Positions 1-7,389 of a stretch of 13,830 nucleotides of DNA are shown here, piece by piece. A program made the position numbers and the translations under genes. Each line of letters begins with the position of its first letter. Within the stretch, counting starts at the first letter, position 1. A model generated the notes under the pieces. That model was given only the letters and a program-made list of their open reading frames with translations. It made no database searches and was not told the origin of the DNA. This DNA is from Planctomycetaceae bacterium (GTDB lineage: Bacteria > Planctomycetota > Planctomycetia > Pirellulales > Pirellulaceae), in NCBI GenBank assembly GCA_012965455.1, contig DTSG01000177.1, positions 1-13,830 of the forward strand, in the 5' to 3' direction.

Positions 1-1422
1 CGGTAGGAATTCTGCCCGACGGAACAATCCGGGCCACGAGTTGAGCCCCTCTTCAACGCCCGCTCGGGTCAACGGATCGAACTGGGCAGCCGCCTCGGCA
101 AATAAAATGTTGGTTAACGGCCACGTCGGAAACTCGCTAGGCAATTGAATCTCCACCAGCTTACAGCCGCGGTCCTGAAACACCTGTAACGCTTCACGGT
201 CGGCCAACTCGCGTCCATCATCAACATACCCAACGCTAATTCGTTTCATGTTCACCTTTACGGGCCAATGAAAGGGACGATCCACGGCCGACGGATCAAG
301 TCCATCGGCGCCGTGGATTGCTTGAAACACCAAAGCACAATCTTCGGCACTGCGACAAATCGGCCCCAACTTATCCATACTCCACGACAAGGACATACAC
401 CCCTGCCGACTGACTCGACCAAAGGTAGGGCGTAATCCCGTAACCCCACAACGACGAGACGGTGACATAATACTGCCCAAGGTCTCGCTGCCCAATGAAA
501 AACCGACGCAACCTGCGGCCGTAGCGCTCGCCGAACCCGCACTTGATCCACTCGAACCTTGTGCCGGATTCCAGGGATTTTTCGTCGGGCCACCATACCA
601 CTTATCACCCATTGCCAACGCACCTAATGCCAACTTGGCAACTAACACTGCGCCCACTTGATCCAGTTTAGCGGCAACCGTCGCCTTAGCGTTCAATATT
701 CGATCTTTGAACTGCGGAGCGCCCCACGTCGTTGGATATGCAGGGTAAGCGATCAGGTCCTTGGCACCCCACGGAATCCCCCGCAATGGATTCCATTCGC
801 CAAGTCGATTCCGCGTGCGATCCACTCTTGTGGCTTGCTCCAGAGCCAACTCCTCCGTCAAGTTCACATAAAACTTGAGTGTCGGATCAAACTTTTTGAG
901 CCTCCGTAAATACATTTGCGTCAATTCCAAACTCGAAATCTGCCGGCTGCGAATTAGCCGTGACTGTTCGGCAATTGACATATACGCCAAGTCGACATCA
1001 TCGTCGGGCGTTGCCAACTCATTACGCGGATCCGACGGTACAGCGAGCGGGTGCCTAGGCAGGGGTTTGCTACAGGGCTTCACCCTAAAAGATAACGCGG
1101 GCCAAGTATCATAGCCGACATCGACATTTCGCAACGCTTCTAGTTCACGCATCAGGTTTTGTAGGCCGGCAGCAGTTTCTGCTCGTTGCGTTTCGTTCAA
1201 TTCAATACCAGCGATCCATTCAGCTTGAGCAACCATCTCAACGGTTACTGTGCCCGTACCCTCAACCTGTGCTGCCAGTGCCTTTTGAAATACAAACGTA
1301 CCCGCTCCAGCGGCGCCTAACCAAGTTAATATTTTTCGGCGGTCAACAAGGGCCGTCGTTTTGGCTGACGAACCTATAGTCAATTCGTCGTCGTGCATGT
1401 CGAATAATGGTGTATCGTTCAT
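1..1422 (-). CDS. Tat-exported amidase (amidase signature family), C-terminus beyond window
   Basis: The minus-strand frame is open for 474 codons from ATG at 1422 to the window edge, so the C-terminal part is missing. It matches the amidase signature (GatA/FAAH-like) family, Ser-Ser-Lys hydrolases that cleave amide bonds. The expected triad is visible: Lys221 in GIPWGAKDL, the cis-Ser at 293 within GSSAGS, and the nucleophile Ser317 in ETLGSI; the 24-residue Ser-Ser spacing fits the family. The following CGVTGLRPT-x-GRVSR block is also typical. Residues 28-50 look like a Tat signal (DRRKIL followed by a small hydrophobic run and ALA-A), which suggests export. About 90 residues between the signal and the amidase fold match nothing I recognise. 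The oxyanion loop has Leu315 where Gly is usual. The natural substrate cannot be told from sequence; a GatA role is unlikely because the protein is exported and no gatB or gatC is adjacent. It is transcribed divergently from the cytochrome gene. No strong Shine-Dalgarno precedes the start. Confidence 0.88.
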   Translation of the reverse strand, partial: MNDTPLFDMHDDELTIGSSAKTTALVDRRKILTWLGAAGAGTFVFQKALAAQVEGTGTVTVEMVAQAEWIAGIELNETQRAETAAGLQNLMRELEALRNVDVGYDTWPALSFRVKPCSKPLPRHPLAVPSDPRNELATPDDDVDLAYMSIAEQSRLIRSRQISSLELTQMYLRRLKKFDPTLKFYVNLTEELALEQATRVDRTRNRLGEWNPLRGIPWGAKDLIAYPAYPTTWGAPQFKDRILNAKATVAAKLDQVGAVLVAKLALGALAMGDKWYGGPTKNPWNPAQGSSGSSAGSASATAAGCVGFSLGSETLGSIMSPSRRCGVTGLRPTFGRVSRQGCMSLSWSMDKLGPICRSAEDCALVFQAIHGADGLDPSAVDRPFHWPVKVNMKRISVGYVDDGRELADREALQVFQDRGCKLVEIQLPSEFPTWPLTNILFAEAAAQFDPLTRAGVEEGLNSWPGLFRRAEFLP

Positions 1423-1615
1423 GAAGGGCTTTCTTAGTCGATTTCCTCAACGCTTAATTATCCAAACAACCTGTATAATCTCCCCGCTAGTAGGGACTTG
1501 TTACCATTTCTTTTACTGTCTGCGACTGCCTAACTTGCAGTAATTGTTTTTTCAATAAATAATTAGCTTACGGCTGATTCTACTACTATATTACAACTCG
1601 CATCCAAATAACCAC
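1423..1615. promoter_or_regulatory. Divergent intergenic region between amidase and cytochrome genes
   Basis: This 193-bp AT-rich gap must hold the promoters for both divergent genes. On the plus strand there is a TATATT at 1587-1592, placed suitably for the cytochrome gene, but no convincing -35 box lies 16-18 bp upstream. A perfect TATAAT at 1474-1479 also lacks a good -35 partner. No operator-like repeat or small gene was found. The cytochrome start at 1616 has no purine-rich Shine-Dalgarno in the 15 bases before it. Confidence 0.35.
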
Positions 1616-4081
1616 ATGACCCGCAGCATAATCAAAACCGCTCGACCATTGCTGCTAATATCCATGACGGTCATCGCCATCGGTATCTGGCTTGGCACTG
1701 ATTGGTACACAACGCTGCCCGCCGATACGCCTGCGAAATATGTGGGTACCAGCCGCTGTATTGACTGCCACCAAGATCAGGCAGATTTATGGACCGGCTC
1801 CCATCACGACCTTGCCATGGATGTGGCCACCGCTGACAAAGTGTTGGGCAACTTTGATAACGTCACTCTCGAGCATTATGGTATCACCTCGACGATGTTC
1901 CGCCGCGACGGCAAGTTCTACATCAATACTGACGGTCCCGACGGAAAAATGACTGATTTTGAGATTGCTTATGTTTTTGGTGTCGCGCCACTGCAACAAT
2001 ACTTGGTCGAATTTGATCGCACCGCAGATCAACCTGAAAATGAAATCGCGCGACTACAAGTATTACGAATCTGCTGGGACACGAAACAGAACCAATGGTT
2101 CTATCTGGGGCCCCCTGACGTCCATGAACGTCTGCAACCGAACGACGATCTGCATTGGACTGGTATCGCTCAGCGGTGGAACAACATGTGCGCCGACTGT
2201 CACAGCACTAATCTACAAAAGAACTTCGACACCAAGACAGGACACTATCACACCACGTTTAGCGAAATTGATGTGAGTTGTGAAAGCTGTCATGGCCCCG
2301 GCAGTAGGCACGTCACGCTCGCAAGTAATTCGAGCCTTTTTTGGGATCGCAAAATTGGCTATGGCTTACCCGTCCTGAAGGGTGCTGACAAAGCCGAAAC
2401 CCAAATTCAGACCTGTGCACCGTGTCATTCACGACGACGCATTGTACATCCCGACTTTCGCCCCGGCGACTCGTTCTATGACCATTTTGCCAACGAACCG
2501 TTACGACCCGAAACATACCACGCCGATGGTCAGATTTCGGATGAAGTCTATGTCTATGGCTCATTTATTCAAAGTAAAATGTATCACAAAGGGATTCGTT
2601 GCACCGATTGCCACGATGCCCACAGCACCAAGATAAAATTCAAAGACAATCGTCTGTGCACATCGTGTCACTTGAATCAACATCAAGCGAACAAGTACGA
2701 CACACCGCAACACCATTTCCACAAGACCGGGAGTAGCGGTGCCTCGTGCGTTGAATGTCACATGCCAACGACAACCTATATGGAAGTCGACCCCCGTCGT
2801 GACCATAGCCTACGCGTGCCGCGCCCCGACCTGAGCCTAGCACTCGGTACACCCAACGCCTGCGTCAAATGCCACTTTGACGATGACATCAATCCGTCGG
2901 TCTCTCTGAGCGACGAACGCCAAGGCGAATTACACTTGAAGCAATATGCCGACTGGGTGCGAGCGGCGTCCAATGGCGAACAAGATGTACAGGATCAACT
3001 TGAACGCGTGAACCAGTGGGCCCACGAAGCGGTCGAGATCTGGTACCCCAAAAGCGAGCATCGTCGTCCGCATTTTGGTCAGACATTATCCGCCGCGTGG
3101 AACCAAGAACCTCTCGCGGCAGACGCCATTATTGAATTACTGGAAACTCCAGAAACTCCCGCAATTGCTCGAGCAGCGGCGTTGGCCTGGCTCGACCCGT
3201 CAAGATCAGCAGACAGCGCCGACACCGCAATTGCCAACCTGCAAAGTAGTGACCCCCAAGTACGTATTGCGGCCTTAATGACGATGCAAGGGTATCGAGA
3301 CAACATTCCTGGACTAAGCCCGTTCACAACGCTGGTTAAAAAAGCGATGCCACTGCTAAACGACTCGCTGCGTAGCGTCCGAGTGACTGCTGTCCAAGTC
3401 GTATCCGAGATTCCACAGAATCTGTGGAAAGGGCGACATACATCAGCCTTTCGTCGTGCGTTAGACGAATTAAAGCTAGGACTACTCGTCAACAACGACC
3501 GCGCTGCAACCCATTTATCGCTGGGCAGTATCTACGAGAATCTCGGCGACGCGAATCTTGCCGAACAATACTACCGACTTGCAATCCAAGTTGAACCGCA
3601 GGCGACCGGCCCGCGAGCGAATCTAGCGGCGTTATTCGAACGTCGCATCGAATCCATGGTTGCTCGCGCTCGCCAAAATCCACAAAGCTTGACTCCCGAG
3701 GATCGCCTGAAAATGGAAAACTATGCGTTCCAGGCCCAGCAACTTCAGACAGCCGAACTCGTCAATTTCAAGAGGGACGCTGGATACGCTCCGGATAACG
3801 CGATTGTGCAATATCGTTATGGCCTCGCGCTTTATCGCAACGGTTTGATGGCAGAGGCTGTAATCGCACTGCAACATGTCCATCAGCTCGAGCCACAAAC
3901 TCCGATCTATATGGTCGCCTTAGCACGACTGTTACAAACGACCGGTCAGCTCGACGAGGCACTTAAAATTGCCCAAAAACTCATCAAAATCGAACCTCAG
4001 CATCAAGAATTCGTAGAAGAGTTACAGACACAAATCGAACAGCGAAACCAAGCGGTACCTAATCCCGCACCTAAAGAATAA
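1616..4081 (+). CDS. Octaheme cytochrome c (cytochrome c554-like) with C-terminal HEAT/TPR-like repeats
   Basis: This 821-residue protein begins with a short basic stretch and one hydrophobic segment (residues 11-27), either an uncleaved membrane anchor or a signal peptide, placing the rest outside the cytoplasmic membrane. Eight CXXCH heme-attachment motifs follow at Cys48 (CIDCH), 192 (CADCH), 222 (CESCH), 267 (CAPCH), 329 (CTDCH), 348 (CTSCH), 378 (CVECH) and 416 (CVKCH). Spare histidines such as those near 63-64 and 366-369 could be distal heme ligands. The layout resembles the cytochrome c554 and doubled-CXXCH families, which carry electrons or reduce small nitrogen or sulfur compounds. 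Residues about 490-600 are short paired helices like HEAT repeats. TPR-like units lie near 632-670 and 732-800, suggesting a docking platform. The C-terminus is Pro/Ala-rich. The gap to the next gene is 24 bp, so co-transcription is likely. The electron donor, acceptor and any catalytic role are unknown. Confidence 0.9.
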   Translation: MTRSIIKTARPLLLISMTVIAIGIWLGTDWYTTLPADTPAKYVGTSRCIDCHQDQADLWTGSHHDLAMDVATADKVLGNFDNVTLEHYGITSTMFRRDGKFYINTDGPDGKMTDFEIAYVFGVAPLQQYLVEFDRTADQPENEIARLQVLRICWDTKQNQWFYLGPPDVHERLQPNDDLHWTGIAQRWNNMCADCHSTNLQKNFDTKTGHYHTTFSEIDVSCESCHGPGSRHVTLASNSSLFWDRKIGYGLPVLKGADKAETQIQTCAPCHSRRRIVHPDFRPGDSFYDHFANEPLRPETYHADGQISDEVYVYGSFIQSKMYHKGIRCTDCHDAHSTKIKFKDNRLCTSCHLNQHQANKYDTPQHHFHKTGSSGASCVECHMPTTTYMEVDPRRDHSLRVPRPDLSLALGTPNACVKCHFDDDINPSVSLSDERQGELHLKQYADWVRAASNGEQDVQDQLERVNQWAHEAVEIWYPKSEHRRPHFGQTLSAAWNQEPLAADAIIELLETPETPAIARAAALAWLDPSRSADSADTAIANLQSSDPQVRIAALMTMQGYRDNIPGLSPFTTLVKKAMPLLNDSLRSVRVTAVQVVSEIPQNLWKGRHTSAFRRALDELKLGLLVNNDRAATHLSLGSIYENLGDANLAEQYYRLAIQVEPQATGPRANLAALFERRIESMVARARQNPQSLTPEDRLKMENYAFQAQQLQTAELVNFKRDAGYAPDNAIVQYRYGLALYRNGLMAEAVIALQHVHQLEPQTPIYMVALARLLQTTGQLDEALKIAQKLIKIEPQHQEFVEELQTQIEQRNQAVPNPAPKE

Positions 4082-4105
4082 CCCCAGCGGAAGCACCCAC
4101 ACATT

Positions 4106-5005
4106 ATGTCAATCAACATTGCCATCGTACCAGTCGCAGGCCAAGGAACTAGTGTGCTGCCACTGACGAAAAGCCAACCTAAAGAGATGCTAGCGGTCGG
4201 TCGCAAGCCAGTTGTTCAATATGTCGTGGAAGAATTAGCCCGCAGTGGCATCGAACGGATTCTGTTTATCACATCTAATGGCAAGTCCTCTATTGAAGCA
4301 CATTTCGATATCGATGAGCAATTGATTCAATATTTACGCGAGACGGGTCGCGAACCGAATCTTGCTGAACTGGACTACGAGCGGCAGAATATCGAATATT
4401 TCTACACTCGTCAACGACGTCAACTCGGATTGGGACACGCTGTATTATGTGCTCAACCGCTGATCGGTCGTGAACCCGCAGTGGTTGCGTTAGGCGATTC
4501 GATTATTGGTCGTAACGGTGACAGCCGTATTGTTCAGCGGATGATTAGCGCTTTTGAAACACAGCACGCGGACGCTGTGATCGCGATTGAAGAAGTCGCG
4601 GCCGACCAAGTGAATCAATACGGGATCGTAACGGCGGCGAATCCGGACGGCGAGTTCTTGATGTTAACCGGTGCTGTGGAAAAACCGGCATTGGACAGTG
4701 CACCCAGCAACCTATCCATTGCGGCTCGGTACGTTTTCAATTCTACGGTATACGACGCATTGCAACGCGTTGAACCCGATACCAATGGGCTGATTCAGCT
4801 GACCGACGCAATTGAACTCTTGATTCAAGATGGAGCTAAAGTCATTGGTGTTAAACTCGGCAACCAAACCAAACGGTATGACATCGGAGGTTTTGACAGC
4901 TATTTCAAGACGTTTATAGACTTTGCACTAACGGACCCAGAATTTGGCGCTACACTGCGCGAGCACGTACAGACGATCCTCACCAGTAACGAATCAGAGG
5001 GCTAA
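4106..5005 (+). CDS. GalU-like sugar-1-phosphate nucleotidyltransferase
   Basis: At 299 residues it has the length of bacterial UTP-glucose-1-phosphate uridylyltransferase, which joins UTP and glucose-1-phosphate to give UDP-glucose and pyrophosphate in the cytoplasm. Family landmarks in order are the N-terminal nucleotide loop (residues 8-29, ending PKEML), QYVVEE (38-43), GLGHAVLCA (108-116), a metal-binding Asp131 in LGD, QYGIV (171-175), VEKP (191-194), IQLTDAI (230-236) and the K-x-x-D-I-G site around 256-261. The loop reads AGQGTSVLP, so Ser16 replaces the Arg of the usual G-x-G-T-R signature. That Arg contacts nucleotide phosphates in this superfamily, so rate or substrate may differ. 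The gene follows the cytochrome gene by 24 bp and precedes the kinase by 9 bp. GGAAG at 4089-4093 is a plausible ribosome binding site. Because a glucuronokinase-like kinase is next door, the sugar phosphate could be glucuronate-1-phosphate rather than glucose-1-phosphate; this is an inference. Confidence 0.85.
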   Translation: MSINIAIVPVAGQGTSVLPLTKSQPKEMLAVGRKPVVQYVVEELARSGIERILFITSNGKSSIEAHFDIDEQLIQYLRETGREPNLAELDYERQNIEYFYTRQRRQLGLGHAVLCAQPLIGREPAVVALGDSIIGRNGDSRIVQRMISAFETQHADAVIAIEEVAADQVNQYGIVTAANPDGEFLMLTGAVEKPALDSAPSNLSIAARYVFNSTVYDALQRVEPDTNGLIQLTDAIELLIQDGAKVIGVKLGNQTKRYDIGGFDSYFKTFIDFALTDPEFGATLREHVQTILTSNESEG

Positions 5006-5014
5006 GCGATTTCC

Positions 5015-6010
5015 ATGCAAACGCTCCATCATAATGCGCATGCCCGTGCAGGATTATTAGGCAATCCCTCAGACGGATATCACGGCAAGACAATTTCCGT
5101 GAGTGTCCCTGCGTTCGCCGCGACGGTAACTTTATACGAATGGGAGACATTAGAGATTATCGCATCGCGTGAAGATCGCAGCCGTTTCGGATCCGTCATG
5201 GAACTCGTCCAAGATGTGGAATTGCACGGATACTATGGTGGTATTCGCTTGGTGAAAGCGACAATCAAGAAGTTTGTTGAGTTTTGTGACGGCAAGCATA
5301 CATTGCATGATCGCAATTTTTCCATCCGTTATGACAGCGATATTCCCCGCGCGGTGGGTCTAGCTGGGTCGAGTGCGATTATCGTCGCAACCCTGCGTGC
5401 ATTAATGGATTTCTATGACGTCGATATTCCCCTAGAGGTTCAACCTTCGCTTGTACTGAGTGTCGAAAAGGACGAACTGAGTATTCAAGGCGGTTTGCAA
5501 GATCGAGTGATTCAAGTGTACGACGGCTTGGTATACATGGATTTTTCCGAGCAGGCGAGTACCGACCAACTGGGACTCTGCTGTGGTACGTATGAACGCT
5601 TATCCGCGGAAAACTTGCCGCCGTTATTCCTAGCGTATGACGCCACAGTCGGTGAACCGACCGAAGTCTTTCACAATCGACTTCGCGAACGCTTTGCACA
5701 AGGTGAATCAGAGGTAGTCAACGCCATGACTCGTTTTGCCGAAATCGCGGCGGAGGGTCGTGAGGTGATCGAGGACAGAAACTGGCCGCGGTTGAGCGAA
5801 CTGATTGACGACAATTTCGATTTACGCAATTCGATCTGTCAATTACCAGCAGACCAAGTTGACATGATTATGCGAGCCCGAGCGGTGGGTGCGAGTGCCA
5901 AATTTGCGGGATCCGGCGGCGCCATCATTGGCATCTACCAAGACGACTCGATGTTCGATCAACTTCAATTAACACTCAATCAAATCGGTTGCGATATATT
6001 GAAAGTGTGA
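5015..6010 (+). CDS. GHMP kinase resembling plant glucuronokinase
   Basis: The 331-residue protein has all three GHMP kinase motifs: ARAGLLGNPSD (10-20), PRAVGLAGSSA (111-121, the ATP phosphate loop) and AKFAGSGGAI (295-304). Beyond these, several blocks match what I recall of Arabidopsis glucuronokinase: GYYGGIRL (72-79), the GGLQDRV-x-QVY-x-GLV-x-MDF block (159-177) and NFDLR (267-271). Glucuronokinase uses ATP to make glucuronate-1-phosphate from free glucuronate. The Asp in LQDR (163) is the likely catalytic or metal-contacting residue. There is no signal peptide, so it is cytoplasmic. It starts 9 bp after the nucleotidyltransferase; AGAGG at 4996-5000, inside that gene's end, may serve as ribosome binding site, implying coupling. 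Other C1 sugar kinases (galactokinase-like, heptose or fucose kinases) remain possible. The glucuronokinase-like family is well supported; the substrate is not proved. Confidence 0.88.
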   Translation: MQTLHHNAHARAGLLGNPSDGYHGKTISVSVPAFAATVTLYEWETLEIIASREDRSRFGSVMELVQDVELHGYYGGIRLVKATIKKFVEFCDGKHTLHDRNFSIRYDSDIPRAVGLAGSSAIIVATLRALMDFYDVDIPLEVQPSLVLSVEKDELSIQGGLQDRVIQVYDGLVYMDFSEQASTDQLGLCCGTYERLSAENLPPLFLAYDATVGEPTEVFHNRLRERFAQGESEVVNAMTRFAEIAAEGREVIEDRNWPRLSELIDDNFDLRNSICQLPADQVDMIMRARAVGASAKFAGSGGAIIGIYQDDSMFDQLQLTLNQIGCDILKV

Positions 6011-6018
6011 AATATTCC

Positions 6019-6034
6019 CCCAGTCTCTACTGGG
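6019..6034. terminator. Small hairpin at the convergent gene junction
   Basis: CCCAG and CTGGG form a 5-bp perfect stem with a 6-base loop between the converging kinase and glucose dehydrogenase genes; it overlaps the dehydrogenase stop codon. The position suits a bidirectional terminator, but the stem is short and neither side has a proper T-tract, so the call is weak. Confidence 0.2.
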
Positions 6035-7127
6035 CAACGTTCATGTAGACTTTCAACGCCTGTTTGTCTTCGACTAATAACCGCATCAACTCTTGATAGT
6101 TCTCTAATCCATCAACAGGATTGGTAAGAATACGTTGGGCGACACCGGGATACATGACTTCGCCTAATGCCAAATCGGCAATCCCCGCCTCGAAGTGCGT
6201 GCGATTTGCGTTAACACTACCCAATAACAGTTTATTCCCTAACACCCATTGCATATTCACTTCATCCGACGAAACTTCACATCGGCGATCGCCTCCAGTC
6301 ACACTTGTCCATACCAACACGCCGTTGTGTCCCAGATGCCGCATACTGTCAAACGCAACCGCACTCGAACCGGTTGCATCCACAATCAGATCCGCTTTAC
6401 CGACCTGCTCAACGAGCGTTTCCACATCCGTCTCGGTCGTCGACACATAGGTTGCCTCGAAGCCCTCGACAATTTCTGAATTCAGTGTCCCTTTCGCGGA
6501 ACGCGCCATGGTGTAGACATCCAGGCCACGGAGCTTGAGAACCAACGTCGACAACAAACCGATCTGCCCAGCACCCATCACAAATGCTCGTTGCGGCCGC
6601 CAAACTTTCATCCGCTGCTGAACTTCATAGGCCTGACCAATCGCTTTAGCCGCGCAACTCATCGGCTCCATCAATACATGCAAGTGACTCAACCCCACCG
6701 GAATTTTGACAATGTACTCTTCCGCATCAACAAAATACTCTGTCATAAAACCATGCCGAAGATTGATGCCCCGCTCATAATACACCTCTTCGCTAGTCAT
6801 ATCGTACGTACCGATTTGATCGTAGATCGAACCACCGGGGCGACGAACCGTGGCTGTTACCAAATCGCCAACCCGCACGCGGCGAACGTTCTCGCCCACT
6901 TCCTCGACAACTCCAAAGCACTCGTGACCAATCGTCAAAAAATCACAACCGGCAGGAGCGTTCCCATATAATGCGTCGTTTATTTCTTTGTCGGTTGCGT
7001 CTACACCAACCTTTAACACTCGAACCAAGACACCCGTGCCATCCTCAATGTCACCAATCTGTGGCTGGGGAAGCTCCGTCATGTGAACACTATTGGGTGT
7101 TCCAGGTTTTACAGCAATCGCTTTCAT
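6027..7127 (-). CDS. gdh: Glucose 1-dehydrogenase, medium-chain family, haloarchaeal-type metal site
   Basis: This 366-residue protein belongs to the zinc-type medium-chain dehydrogenases and matches archaeal glucose 1-dehydrogenases, which oxidise glucose (often galactose or xylose too) to the lactone with NAD(P)+. Numbering from a TTG one codon upstream, the N-terminal catalytic domain has VGVDATDKE (41-49), GHE (68-70) and LMEP (153-156); the Rossmann loop is GAGQIG (186-191). The usual Cys zinc ligand is replaced by Asp44, as in Haloferax mediterranei enzyme (Asp38), with His69, Glu70 and Glu155 as the remaining site. The structural-zinc Cys cluster of Sulfolobus-type enzymes is absent; residues 98-118 form a loop without Cys. 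VYYERGI and RHGFMTEYF then follow the family pattern. The ATG at 7127 is preferred over the adjacent TTG at 7130; AGAG lies about 10 bases upstream. The gene is divergent from the aldehyde dehydrogenase. The true sugar may not be glucose. Confidence 0.85.
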   Translation of the reverse strand: MKAIAVKPGTPNSVHMTELPQPQIGDIEDGTGVLVRVLKVGVDATDKEINDALYGNAPAGCDFLTIGHECFGVVEEVGENVRRVRVGDLVTATVRRPGGSIYDQIGTYDMTSEEVYYERGINLRHGFMTEYFVDAEEYIVKIPVGLSHLHVLMEPMSCAAKAIGQAYEVQQRMKVWRPQRAFVMGAGQIGLLSTLVLKLRGLDVYTMARSAKGTLNSEIVEGFEATYVSTTETDVETLVEQVGKADLIVDATGSSAVAFDSMRHLGHNGVLVWTSVTGGDRRCEVSSDEVNMQWVLGNKLLLGSVNANRTHFEAGIADLALGEVMYPGVAQRILTNPVDGLENYQELMRLLVEDKQALKVYMNVAQ

Positions 7128-7164
7128 CAATCGTTCTCTTTCCGTTATATTGGGCGAATTGGTT

Positions 7165-7193
7165 CTATTGTTATCGCAGCACCTATTGTTATC
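7165..7193. repeat. Tandem 11-bp direct repeat, possible operator
   Basis: CTATTGTTATC occurs at 7165-7175 and again, identically, at 7183-7193, separated by 7 bases (18-bp period). It lies 38-66 bp upstream of the gdh start within a divergent promoter region. Such paired sites often bind regulators, but an 18-bp period is not a whole number of helical turns, and no third copy was seen nearby. Confidence 0.5.
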
Positions 7194-7375
7194 TGCTCAA
7201 GGCAAACATTAAACGGGGCGACCTCGACTTTTTCACTTTTCATTCCTTTTTGCTGGCTTGGACCCGATCGAGCTCAAACTAGTCTCTGGCAACGCTGTAA
7301 CAACCATAAAATATGTTCTAATATCATCAAACACGTTATCATTATTAAACATCTCATTCACTTTCTATCCAATTC

Positions 7376-7379
7376 GGAG
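7376..7379 (+). promoter_or_regulatory. Ribosome binding site of the aldehyde dehydrogenase gene
   Basis: GGAG sits 10 bases before ATG 7390. It decides the start: the alternative TTG at 7258 would add 44 residues with no similarity to aldehyde dehydrogenases. Confidence 0.6.
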
Positions 7380-7389
7380 TATTGCTACT

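Larger units (their letters stand above)
7128..7389. promoter_or_regulatory. Divergent intergenic region between gdh and the aldehyde dehydrogenase gene
   Basis: This 262-bp AT-rich stretch lies between two divergent starts and should contain both promoters. It holds the tandem 11-bp repeat at 7165-7193 on the gdh side. Near the aldehyde dehydrogenase there is a TAATAT at 7319-7324 that could be a -10 box, but no good -35 box is spaced correctly. The frame upstream of the aldehyde dehydrogenase stays open to a TTG at 7258, but those residues do not match the family. No separate small gene is supported. Confidence 0.4.

Noticed and set aside
1474..1479. Perfect TATAAT on the plus strand
   Set aside because: No reasonable -35 hexamer lies 15-19 bp upstream, and AT-rich gaps produce this hexamer by chance.
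1525..1552. ACTGC/GCAGT hairpin followed by a run of T on the plus strand, resembling an intrinsic terminator
   Set aside because: The stem is only 5 bp and AT-interrupted before the T run, and no plus-strand gene ends upstream; the neighbouring gene is divergent.
3079..3495. 138-codon open frame on the minus strand inside the cytochrome gene
   Set aside because: It is a shadow of the repeat-encoding region and has no family features.
6591..6971. 126-codon open frame on the plus strand opposite gdh
   Set aside because: It is antisense to a clear dehydrogenase and has no recognisable motif.
7258..7389. In-frame upstream extension of the aldehyde dehydrogenase from a TTG start
   Set aside because: The extra 44 residues do not resemble the family, and a GGAG sits 10 bases before the ATG at 7390.
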